From positions 1 through 64,000 of the forward strand of contig JAOARV010000035.1 in NCBI GenBank assembly GCA_025210395.1: a DNA stretch of 64,000 nucleotides, written 5' to 3'. Under the pieces are notes generated by a model. The model did no database searches. It saw only the letters and a program-made list of their open reading frames with translations, and was not told where the DNA came from. This document shows, in pieces, positions 57,529-64,000 of the stretch. Made by a program: the position numbers and the translations under genes. The DNA is from Marinisporobacter sp. (lineage in GTDB: Bacteria > Bacillota > Clostridia > Peptostreptococcales > Thermotaleaceae). Within the stretch, counting starts at the first letter, position 1. Each line of letters begins with the position of its first letter.

Positions 57529-57670
57529 AATGATATTTCCCCCCCCATAACAATCTAACTTCTATTAACTTATTCTACATTTTCTTTCAATTCCCCTTCT
57601 ATTTTTACATATAATTACACTAAATATTCTCTTCATTTTAATATCCTTCATTTCTTATATGTATAAAACA

Positions 57671-57712
57671 AAAAAAGATATTTCCTTCACTTAGAAGTAC
57701 TCTATCTTTTCT
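57671..57712 (-). terminator. Terminator of the two-component/ABC operon
   Basis: Minus strand AAAGATA pairs with TATCTTT around an inner CTTC / GAAG pairing, followed by TTTTTTG. It lies right after the permease stop codon. Confidence 0.7.
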
Positions 57713-57715
57713 TGA

Positions 57716-58465
57716 TCATGAACCAGCATGCACATCTACTTTTTTCAAATATCCTATTAATCCAATCAAAAAAATAACAAACATGGATGTTAAAATAATA
57801 CCTGCCTTTATACAAACTAACTTTGGGTCTTCTGCATCTTCTCTAAAAATATAAGCCGTTGGGATACACCATGGAAAAACATCTACATATTTTGAATTAA
57901 TCACTACAACATTTGTAATCACTCCACTGATTCCTAATACAATGGGCGGGATTACATTTTTACCAATTACTCCCAAAAACGCACCTACAGGAGCTAATGC
58001 AAAAAACATGATTCCAATCATTGCTTGCTTTTTTACCGTCTCTATCAATAAACTTCCTGTTAAGGGTTCTTTCACCACTAGTACTCCTCCAGCTAATATA
58101 GATCCATAATTAATGATTAAAGTCACATAAATCATCATCAAAATCACCATTAACTTTGCAAAAACAAATTTAGCTGGATCTACTGGATAAGTATATAAGC
58201 TATTCACTGTATTTTCCGTATATTCCCTTGAAAATACATATCCTGAAATTAACGAAAATAAAGCAACCCCCATAATCAGCGTCATAAATATAAAATTATT
58301 TTTAAAGGCATCTTCCCAATGCATTTCATAATGCTTAGAATTTCCTATAATAATCATTAGATTGAGTATACTTGGAAGTAATCCACCTATGGGCAATAAC
58401 CATAAAATCTTATTTCTTTTTAACTTTAAGCTTTCCGTATAAAGTAGATTAAGCACAGCTCTCAC
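57716..58465 (-). CDS. ABC-2 type permease (peptide-antibiotic resistance type)
   Basis: 249 residues with about six transmembrane helices of the ABC-2 permease type found in BcrB/lantibiotic-immunity transporters (LNLLYTESLKLKRNKILWLL start; SGYVFSREYTENTVNSLYTY). It overlaps the ATPase gene by 17 bp. With the preceding two-component genes this is a peptide-sensing and detoxification module. The true substrate is unknown. Confidence 0.85.
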   Translation of the reverse strand: MRAVLNLLYTESLKLKRNKILWLLPIGGLLPSILNLMIIIGNSKHYEMHWEDAFKNNFIFMTLIMGVALFSLISGYVFSREYTENTVNSLYTYPVDPAKFVFAKLMVILMMIYVTLIINYGSILAGGVLVVKEPLTGSLLIETVKKQAMIGIMFFALAPVGAFLGVIGKNVIPPIVLGISGVITNVVVINSKYVDVFPWCIPTAYIFREDAEDPKLVCIKAGIILTSMFVIFLIGLIGYLKKVDVHAGS

Positions 58466-59369
58466 CTCCAGTGGCTTTTAAGAAATATTCCTCTAAGCTG
58501 TCTTTTCTTAATACAATTTCACTCACATCTATATGATTTTCAATAAGCATTCGATTGATTTTAGAAGCCTCCGAAAGCTTTTCATATACTTTTAAGATAT
58601 TTTTCTCACTCACTCCATAATCCTTAATCCCTAATTTTTCTTCTAATAGCATGGCTACCTTTTTATCATCATTTACTTTGATCTTTATGTAATGTCTATT
58701 TTTATTTTGAAGGGTATCAAAATCAATTTCTTCTACTAACTTCCCCTTATGAATAATCCCAATGGTATTTGCCATTTGTTGTATTTCACTTAAATTGTGA
58801 CTAGATATTAAAACACTTATATTTTTTTTATTCGCTAAATCTAATATAAGCTCTCTTATTTCCTTAATCCCAATAGGATCAAGTCCATTGGTAGGCTCAT
58901 CTAAAATCAGTAGCTCTGGATGATGAAGGAGTGCTCTTGCAATACCAAGTCTTTGCTTCATTCCTAAAGAAAATTCCTTCACTCTTCTATTTTTAGAATC
59001 CTCAATACCTGCTACCTCTAAAGCTTCATCAATACATTTTCTTCCTTGTACCCCCATAAGCCTTCTATGAATCTCTAAATTCTCTTTGGCTGTCAAATGG
59101 GGATAAAATCCTGGGAATTCTATGATAGAACCGATTCTTTCTAGGTGTTCAAGCTTCTTTGAATCATGATCTTCTCCAAATATTTCAATACTCCCACTCG
59201 TTGGCTTTACAAGTCCCATAATCATCCTCAAAGTAGTCGTTTTTCCCGCTCCATTTTCTCCTAAGAATCCATAAATTTCTCCTTTTCTTACATGAATGTT
59301 TAAGCCATCTACAGCTATTTTGTTTTTATACTTTTTTGTCAGATTTACTGTTTTTAGTACATATTCCAC
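58449..59369 (-). CDS. ABC ATPase of a peptide-antibiotic resistance type transporter
   Basis: 306 residues of the BcrA-like type: Walker A (GFLGENGAGKTTTLRM), signature (EFSLGMKQRLG), Walker B (LLILDEPTNGLDP), H-loop (LISSHNLSEI) and a C-terminal extension of about 90 residues as in the family. It pairs with the ABC-2 permease downstream (overlap 17 bp). It follows the sensor kinase gene by about 80 bp, so it is part of a regulator-kinase-ATPase-permease operon. Confidence 0.92.
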   Translation of the reverse strand: MEYVLKTVNLTKKYKNKIAVDGLNIHVRKGEIYGFLGENGAGKTTTLRMIMGLVKPTSGSIEIFGEDHDSKKLEHLERIGSIIEFPGFYPHLTAKENLEIHRRLMGVQGRKCIDEALEVAGIEDSKNRRVKEFSLGMKQRLGIARALLHHPELLILDEPTNGLDPIGIKEIRELILDLANKKNISVLISSHNLSEIQQMANTIGIIHKGKLVEEIDFDTLQNKNRHYIKIKVNDDKKVAMLLEEKLGIKDYGVSEKNILKVYEKLSEASKINRMLIENHIDVSEIVLRKDSLEEYFLKATGGESCA

Positions 59370-59450
59370 ATTTATCCCTTCCTTTCTAAATATAGGATAT
59401 CTTAAAAAGCTTACATGGCTTTAACATAAATCTTACAAATTTCTTAAATC

Positions 59451-60374
59451 CTATTGCTCTAAAGGGATGGTAAATAAAAACTCCGTCTTTTCATAAGGAA
59501 TACTACTCACATGAATCTTTCCATAATGTTTTTCTATAAGCTTTTTCACAATCGTAAGACCTAATCCATTTCCTTGAAGATGACTATTTCTTGAACCCTC
59601 TAGGGTATAGAGTCGTTCAAATATATGAGAAATCTCATTTTCTTCTATGCCTTTTCCTTTATCCCAAATAGATACCCCTACAGTTTCCTTTTCCTTTTTA
59701 ATTTCTATTCCTATCACTCCTCCATCTTTTCCATATTTTAAAGCATTCGATAAAAGATTATTAAAAATTCGATGGATACTCTTTTCATCTCCTAATATGA
59801 AAATCTTCTCCTCTGGTATGTGAATCTTAGGAACAATATTGTTTTTCGTAAAATCCTCATAATAGGTAAGAATACTCATTCTTGCTGCTTCGCATATGTT
59901 GATCTTTTTTAAATTTAACAAGGTATCATTGGCTTCAATTTTAGATAACTCAAAAAAATCTTCTAACAATACATGTAAAACCTTCCCCTTTGCATAAACT
60001 ACTTCTATATATTTTTCTTTTTCTTCTTCCTTTAAGGTTTGATCATCCTTTATAGCTTCTATATACCCTAAAAGAGAAGTTAGAGGGGTTCTTAAATCAT
60101 GGGATATATTGGAGACAATTTTTTTTCTAGATTCTTCTATTTTTTTGTATTCAATCAGCGTTTCTTGAAATTTACTCACCAATACATTCATATTTTTACA
60201 TAGCTTTTTCATATTTTTATTATTCGTACTTAGCCTTATTCTTTGATTAATATTTCCCTTTTCTATTTGCATCAATACTTCATTGATCTTTCGAATCTGT
60301 TTATTTTGTTTAAAGAATATAAAGCTTAAAACGATACAGATTATACTTAATATAAAAATAATCATCTTAGTCAT
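59451..60374 (-). CDS. Sensor histidine kinase
   Basis: 307 residues. One N-terminal membrane helix (about 3-22) with almost no extracellular loop; then a short linker, HisKA with the phospho-His in SHDLRTPLTSLLGY (about residue 95), and the ATPase with N box (NNLLSNALKYG), G1 (DKGKGIE) and G2 (GNGLGLTIV). The lack of an outer sensor is typical of kinases that read the flux or state of a partner ABC transporter. It overlaps the regulator gene by 8 bp. Confidence 0.93.
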   Translation of the reverse strand: MTKMIIFILSIICIVLSFIFFKQNKQIRKINEVLMQIEKGNINQRIRLSTNNKNMKKLCKNMNVLVSKFQETLIEYKKIEESRKKIVSNISHDLRTPLTSLLGYIEAIKDDQTLKEEEKEKYIEVVYAKGKVLHVLLEDFFELSKIEANDTLLNLKKINICEAARMSILTYYEDFTKNNIVPKIHIPEEKIFILGDEKSIHRIFNNLLSNALKYGKDGGVIGIEIKKEKETVGVSIWDKGKGIEENEISHIFERLYTLEGSRNSHLQGNGLGLTIVKKLIEKHYGKIHVSSIPYEKTEFLFTIPLEQ

Positions 60375-61074
60375 TTTTTATCTCTCCAAGCTTATAGCCT
60401 ATCCCCCAAACAGTAACAATGATTTTAGGGCTCGAAGGATTTTCTTCTATTTTAGCTCTCAATCTCCTTATATGTACCATGACTGTATTTTCATCTCCCA
60501 TATATTCTTCATCCCAAGCAGCTTTAAATATTTGTTCCTTTGTAAAAACTCTATTAGGATTTTTACAAAATAGCTTTAATATTTCAAATTCTTTTCTTGT
60601 AAGAGAAAGATTTTCTCCTTTTTTTGCAGCTTCATAACTGTTCAAATCTAAAGTAACCTCTCCACAAATGATTTTATCTTCTTCTAGCGGCTTTAATTCA
60701 TTAAAATAGAAGCTTCTTCGTATAATTGAATCTACCCTTGCTAAAAGCTCTGCTGCAGAAAAGGGCTTTGTCATATAATCATCTGCTCCCATACGAAGCC
60801 CTAGAATTTTATCTATTTCTTCATCCTTTGCAGACAAAATAATAATGGGTACAATACTCTCTCCCCTGATTCTTCTCATGATTTCTATTCCATCTATTTT
60901 AGGAAGCATTAGATCCAGTATTACCATATGATAATTACTTTCTTTGAATTTCTGTAACGCCTCCTCTCCATCAAAGGCTGCATCTACTTTATATCCTGTC
61001 TTTTTTAAAGTATTGCAAATAAGATTATTGATATCTTTATCGTCTTCAACTACTAAAATATTGATAGGTTCCAT
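60367..61074 (-). CDS. OmpR-type response regulator
   Basis: 235 residues: a receiver domain with the acidic pocket (VVEDDKD) and phospho-Asp (MVILDLMLPKIDG, about residue 55) and Lys (TKPFSAAEL), then a winged-helix DNA-binding domain (about 135-235; LTRKEFEILKLFCKNPNRVF, VMVHIRRLRAKIEE). It heads the operon, followed by kinase, ATPase and permease, and probably controls the transporter genes. Start ATG at 61074 after AGGAGAAGTAC. Confidence 0.94.
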   Translation of the reverse strand: MEPINILVVEDDKDINNLICNTLKKTGYKVDAAFDGEEALQKFKESNYHMVILDLMLPKIDGIEIMRRIRGESIVPIIILSAKDEEIDKILGLRMGADDYMTKPFSAAELLARVDSIIRRSFYFNELKPLEEDKIICGEVTLDLNSYEAAKKGENLSLTRKEFEILKLFCKNPNRVFTKEQIFKAAWDEEYMGDENTVMVHIRRLRAKIEENPSSPKIIVTVWGIGYKLGEIKND

Positions 61075-61228
61075 GTACTTCTCCTCTTTCTAAAAATTTT
61101 TATTCTATATCCTTTTTATGAGGTTATCAGCATGAAACCATTTTACCATATTTTTAAACTATTTATCATATATGGAAATATCAACTCTTTTTATATTACT
61201 CCATTTCAAAACTATCTTTGGGCACTAC

Positions 61229-61264
61229 AAAAAAAGACTTAGGGTCTCCCCTAAGCCTCTTTTT
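61229..61264 (-). terminator. Terminator of the DUF2922/DUF1659 operon
   Basis: Minus strand GGCTTAGGG, loop GAGA, CCCTAAGTC and seven T, immediately after the DUF2922 gene stop. Part of it recurs in the duplicated copy near 62345. Confidence 0.88.
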
Positions 61265-61352
61265 ACATAATGATCTCATCAACATCTGTTGTAACGATTC
61301 TTGCAGAATCAATTCCTGTAAGTAAACCACTATTTGTTTCGAAAACATTTTT
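61243..61352. repeat. 110-bp direct repeat, intact copy (end of DUF2922 gene)
   Basis: This segment covers the 3' end of the DUF2922 gene and half of its terminator. It matches 62345-62454 at about 90 percent of positions, in the same orientation 1.1 kb away. This is the parental copy, because it is within an intact gene. Confidence 0.85.
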
Positions 61353-61481
61353 ATCAATAATAGCCTGCATAGCTGTCTTGACTTGTTCCTTTGTTATATC
61401 CTCTTTTGCATTGTCTACAGACAGTTTTGTAGTTTTCCCTCCTGCATTTTTGAAAATCATTTCCAATCTTTTCGTTGCCAA
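61263..61481 (-). CDS. DUF2922 family protein
   Basis: 72 residues matching the DUF2922 pattern: an N-terminal LEMIFKNAGGKTTKLSVDN strand pair and a C-terminal half with GLLTGIDSARIVTTDVDEI. Such proteins occur next to DUF1659 proteins in spore-forming Firmicutes and have no known function. The start is TTG with AAGGAGG upstream. It follows the DUF1659 gene by 28 bp and is co-transcribed with it. Confidence 0.85.
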   Translation of the reverse strand: MATKRLEMIFKNAGGKTTKLSVDNAKEDITKEQVKTAMQAIIDKNVFETNSGLLTGIDSARIVTTDVDEIIM

Positions 61482-61509
61482 TAAAACAGCCTCCTTTCAT
61501 CATCTTTTT

Positions 61510-61737
61510 TTACTCAGCACTTACGATTTCTTTTTCATCTAGCCTTTCCACCTCTAATGCCTTGCTACTTTGTAGTCCAATTAGTGTAAGGGCTACATCA
61601 TAGATGTCTTGATCCTTTGCAGCTGGTTTGATGTTTGAATAAGTCTTACTTCTTTTTTTCTCCTTTCCTTGTTCATCAACCCCATTACTAAAAGTAATCT
61701 TTACCTTTGAAGGAGCAAGCTTTGCACTTACTGCCAT
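61510..61737 (-). CDS. DUF1659 family protein
   Basis: 75 residues (MAVSAKLAPSKVKITFSN start, then KTYSNIKPAAKDQDIYDVAL) matching DUF1659, the usual partner of DUF2922. The ATG at 61737 follows AAAGGAGG at ideal spacing; a GTG three codons earlier overlaps that site and is not used. Function unknown; no membrane segment or catalytic motif is visible. Confidence 0.85.
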   Translation of the reverse strand: MAVSAKLAPSKVKITFSNGVDEQGKEKKRSKTYSNIKPAAKDQDIYDVALTLIGLQSSKALEVERLDEKEIVSAE

Positions 61738-61897
61738 ATATATCACCTCCTTTCACTTATACAGATGGTAGTTTTTTGAAAAGTTTAGTACAGGAAAATT
61801 TATTTTTTTCAAAAAAAAGAGACCCATTGGGTTCTTTTACACATATATTGAAAATTTTTCCTACAGGATCTTGGTGCTATCGTTAAAAACACTAGCT

Positions 61898-61926
61898 TTG
61901 ACTATGTTCAAACAGTATAGTATAAT
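61898..61926 (+). promoter_or_regulatory. Sigma-A type promoter for the 94-residue coiled-coil gene
   Basis: TTGACT (61898-61903), 17-bp spacer, TATAAT (61921-61926), only 20 bp before the start codon, so the leader is very short. Confidence 0.8.
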
Positions 61927-61946
61927 ATGTCTAAGGGAGTGGTAAC

Positions 61947-62231
61947 ATGGAAAAACAAATACTAGAGTTACTAAAAAAAATGGATGCAAGACTTAATAAT
62001 ATGGATGAAAAACTTGATAGGATAGAGACACAGCAAATCGAAAACACTCAAATACTAAAGGCATTAGAGCACAAGGCAGAAGTTAATCAATCAGAGCATG
62101 ATAAAATGATGTTAGATATAGCAGAATCAACGGGAGAAATCCAAGGAGTAAGGCAAGACTTAACCAGTGTTGAACTAATCACATCAAAGAACTGGAATGA
62201 CATAGCAAAATTAAAATCAAAGGTACAATAG
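61947..62231 (+). CDS. Small coiled-coil protein, function unknown
   Basis: 94 residues, almost all helix-forming and charged, with heptad-like spacing (ILELLKKMDARLNNMDEKL then RIETQQIENTQILKALEHK). There is no membrane segment and no catalytic motif. GGGAGTGGTAAC supplies the ribosome binding site. Strong promoter upstream and terminator downstream make it monocistronic. Similar short coiled-coil genes are frequent in Clostridia; the role is unknown. It lies between two copies of a duplicated segment. Confidence 0.75.
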   Translation: MEKQILELLKKMDARLNNMDEKLDRIETQQIENTQILKALEHKAEVNQSEHDKMMLDIAESTGEIQGVRQDLTSVELITSKNWNDIAKLKSKVQ

Positions 62232-62253
62232 AATATTATGATCCGATCAACCG

Positions 62254-62281
62254 GACGGGGCAAAATAGCCTTGTCTTTTTT
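62254..62281 (+). terminator. Terminator of the coiled-coil gene
   Basis: GACGGGGC pairs with GCCTTGTC (with G-U pairs), followed by TTTTTT, just after the gene. Confidence 0.75.
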
Positions 62282-62344
62282 ATTCAGTTTACACAAAATT
62301 TCTTACACAGCCTCATTTTCTCCTCCTCCAAGAAATTTTTATAA

Positions 62345-62454
62345 GGTCTCCCCTAAGCCTCTTTTTATATAATGATCTCATCAAAATGTGTTGTAACGAT
62401 TCTTGCAGAATCAATTCCTGTAAGTAAAGCACTATTTGTTCCAAACACATTCTT
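62345..62454 (-). pseudogene. Duplicated 3' fragment of the DUF2922 gene
   Basis: About 110 bp repeat the last ~90 bp of the DUF2922 gene and part of its terminator (61243-61352) with scattered base changes and no start codon. It abuts the broken threonine synthase, so it marks a duplication or rearrangement boundary. It cannot be expressed as an intact protein. Confidence 0.8.
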
Positions 62455-62481
62455 CTTTTGTTTTAATTATTTTCTTATTCT

Positions 62482-62877
62482 CTAAATATCAAGAATCTCT
62501 TTGACTGTATCTTTCATCTTATCTTTTTCACATTTTATATCATGTAAAACAGGCTTCTGAGCCAAATCCTTTATAGGCTCTGGAATAGTAAGTCCTGTCC
62601 TTTCAGATAATCTTTCAATCAATTTGAATTCATCTTTTTCCTCTATGGTAAACCCTCCATAAAAACCTTTTAAACGTTCTTTCATTTTAGGGGTAATGGT
62701 GTATTGTTTACTTTCTCCCTCTAATTGCTTCATCATACTCTTTACTAAGTTTTCATTCTGGTCACTTAGTTCATACAATAATCTTTCTAAATTACTTGAA
62801 ATCAAAATATCCATAGAGGGAGAGTTCGTCATGAAAAATTCTCTATTCATATTATAAACCCCTGTATTATGATCGTC
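62482..62877 (-). pseudogene. thrC: Threonine synthase remnant
   Basis: The 122 residues from the ATG match the part of type 2 threonine synthase around NREFFMTNSPSMDILISSNL. The frame upstream of the ATG continues the match (HNTGVYN) back to a stop at 62880-62878, so the real gene began much earlier. The next part jumps from GFYGGFTIEEKD straight to FKLIERLSERTGL and the family's C-terminal HDIKCEKDKM; the PLP-binding half and the usual TGYLIDTHTA region are missing. Two deletions therefore gutted the gene while the remaining frame stayed open. It is not a functional enzyme. Threonine synthesis must rely on another copy or be absent. Confidence 0.85.
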
Positions 62878-63057
62878 TTATAAACGCCTTATTTTATGCC
62901 TAACCCCCTAAACAAACATAATCTATTCAAAAAACATTACAATATTCTACATATGCAAACAATTATATATATTTGGTTAATTTTTCAATACAAAAAATGT
63001 GAAATAGTCATAAAGTACTAAGGCCAGACTAGTATTTTCTATTAACTTCTTTCAAAC

Positions 63058-63960
63058 TTATACATATCTCAAATACGTTCTTAACATCTCAAAAATAATT
63101 CTAATATTTCCTCTAAACAAAAGGGAAAACTCTACTGCAAATAAATACCCACATTCTTCACATAAGCTTTTTACTTCTACACATCTACCACATATATATC
63201 TTTTATGATCTTCTGATACAATACATTGATAACAAGGTCTTTCCCAATTATTTTTTAAATATATATCTAAAGCACTGTATAAATTAAAAATGGGGTATCC
63301 TTCTTTGATCATTTTTTTAATAGTATTTACAGATACTTTCTTTTCTTCCTTTGATAAGCAAAGATATTCTGTTCCTTCATAAGGAGTATGAAAATTAAAA
63401 GATATAGATTGTATATGTGGGTGACTCTTTGCAAGTTTACTTACATCTTCTATTTCTTTGTAATTCAATTTATTAATTGCCATATAGATACAAATATTAG
63501 AATTCTTAGCTTTCTCTAAGTTTTCCATTATTTTGTCATACGTATCTCCCCGAATAAGATTATGTGTTTCTTTTTTTCCATCTAGACTTAAAAAAATTAC
63601 ATCCGCCTCAGGAAGATCTAAATCAATGGTTCCATTTGTAACAATATTGATAATATAAAAGCCTATTTTTCTTGCAGCTTTGATTAAATCTTTAACATTT
63701 TTCCCTTGATCCTCCCAAAGTAAGGTTTCTCCCCCACAAAAGAATAATATTCGAATACCCTCATCATAAAAACTTTCCATTTCTTTTAAAATACTTTCAT
63801 AAGAATACATCTTTTTCTGGATATTATTCACTGCACAATGCTTACAGCTTAAATTACAATCATCTGTTAGAATAATTGTACCTAATATTGGCTTTTTTTG
63901 TTTTAAAAATATACTTTTCATACCAAACCAAGATAAATTGAAAAAATCTTTACTCTTCAT
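63058..63960 (-). CDS. Radical SAM protein with C-terminal Cys-rich region
   Basis: 300 residues. The radical SAM iron-sulphur motif CxxxCxxC is at residues 35-42 (CNLSCKHC), followed by GGETLLW (glycine-rich motif) and the usual barrel strands (FIINIVTNGTIDLD, ADVIFLSLDGKKETH). The C-terminal third has a second set of Cys (PCYQC, ICGRCVEVKSLCEECG), which suggests auxiliary clusters as in SPASM/twitch proteins. The substrate is unknown; no peptide precursor was seen in the last kilobase. Start ATG at 63960 follows GAGGGTGA. Confidence 0.87.
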   Translation of the reverse strand: MKSKDFFNLSWFGMKSIFLKQKKPILGTIILTDDCNLSCKHCAVNNIQKKMYSYESILKEMESFYDEGIRILFFCGGETLLWEDQGKNVKDLIKAARKIGFYIINIVTNGTIDLDLPEADVIFLSLDGKKETHNLIRGDTYDKIMENLEKAKNSNICIYMAINKLNYKEIEDVSKLAKSHPHIQSISFNFHTPYEGTEYLCLSKEEKKVSVNTIKKMIKEGYPIFNLYSALDIYLKNNWERPCYQCIVSEDHKRYICGRCVEVKSLCEECGYLFAVEFSLLFRGNIRIIFEMLRTYLRYV

Positions 63961-64000
63961 TTTCTCACCCTCTATATCTGTATTTCTTCAATCCATGCTT

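Overview
The window is AT-rich, low-GC Gram-positive DNA. Its content points to an anaerobic, motile member of the Clostridia: purine-rich ribosome binding sites with ATG, GTG and TTG starts, a CobN/ChlI/ChlD-type chelatase, a DUF1659/DUF2922 pair, a methyl-accepting chemotaxis protein, c-di-GMP enzymes and a cobalamin riboswitch. No rRNA, tRNA or complete insertion sequence was seen.

Layout. 0-2.2 kb holds two broken genes: an ABC exporter that has lost its ATPase half and a frameshifted, internally deleted phospholipase D-like gene. 2.5-13.5 kb holds a chemoreceptor, a BCCT transporter behind a long attenuator-like leader, a TPR membrane protein, a cluster of small proteins, a GGDEF-EAL protein and thiol peroxidase. 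13.6-29 kb is a defence and DNA-maintenance region. It has a three-gene pPIWI-RE cassette (REase-fold protein, DinG-like helicase, pPIWI-RE protein) behind a degenerate repeat array with ~40-bp period, a WYL regulator, an OLD-like ATPase paired with a small PD-(D/E)xK-like protein, and SbcCD. 29-31.5 kb has a serine-hydrolase-fold lipoprotein whose nucleophile is Cys, and a TIM-barrel protein.

31.6-55.8 kb is the most interesting part. On the minus strand a promoter lies inside a perfect 27-bp palindrome. It is followed by a cobalamin riboswitch with a terminator, two tandem small secreted proteins, a 2417-residue surface protein with LRRs and about five NEAT-like domains, a stand-alone NEAT-like protein, an IsdE-like binding lipoprotein, a permease, an ATPase and a heterodimeric ABC exporter. 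Next to it are a Cys-rich AraC regulator and the three subunits of a Co/Mg-chelatase-type enzyme (ChlD-like, ChlI-like, CobN-like). I read this as a tetrapyrrole capture, import and metal-handling locus. The IsdE-like protein keeps the Met and His heme ligands, the NEAT-like domains lack the heme Tyr, and the switch upstream senses cobalamin, so whether the ligand is heme, a corrinoid or both is open.

55.9-61.1 kb has a diguanylate cyclase and a two-component system with an ABC transporter of the peptide-antibiotic resistance type. 61.2-62.9 kb is a rearrangement scar: DUF2922 and DUF1659 genes, a coiled-coil protein, a 110-bp duplicated tail of the DUF2922 gene and a gutted threonine synthase. 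A radical SAM gene closes the window.
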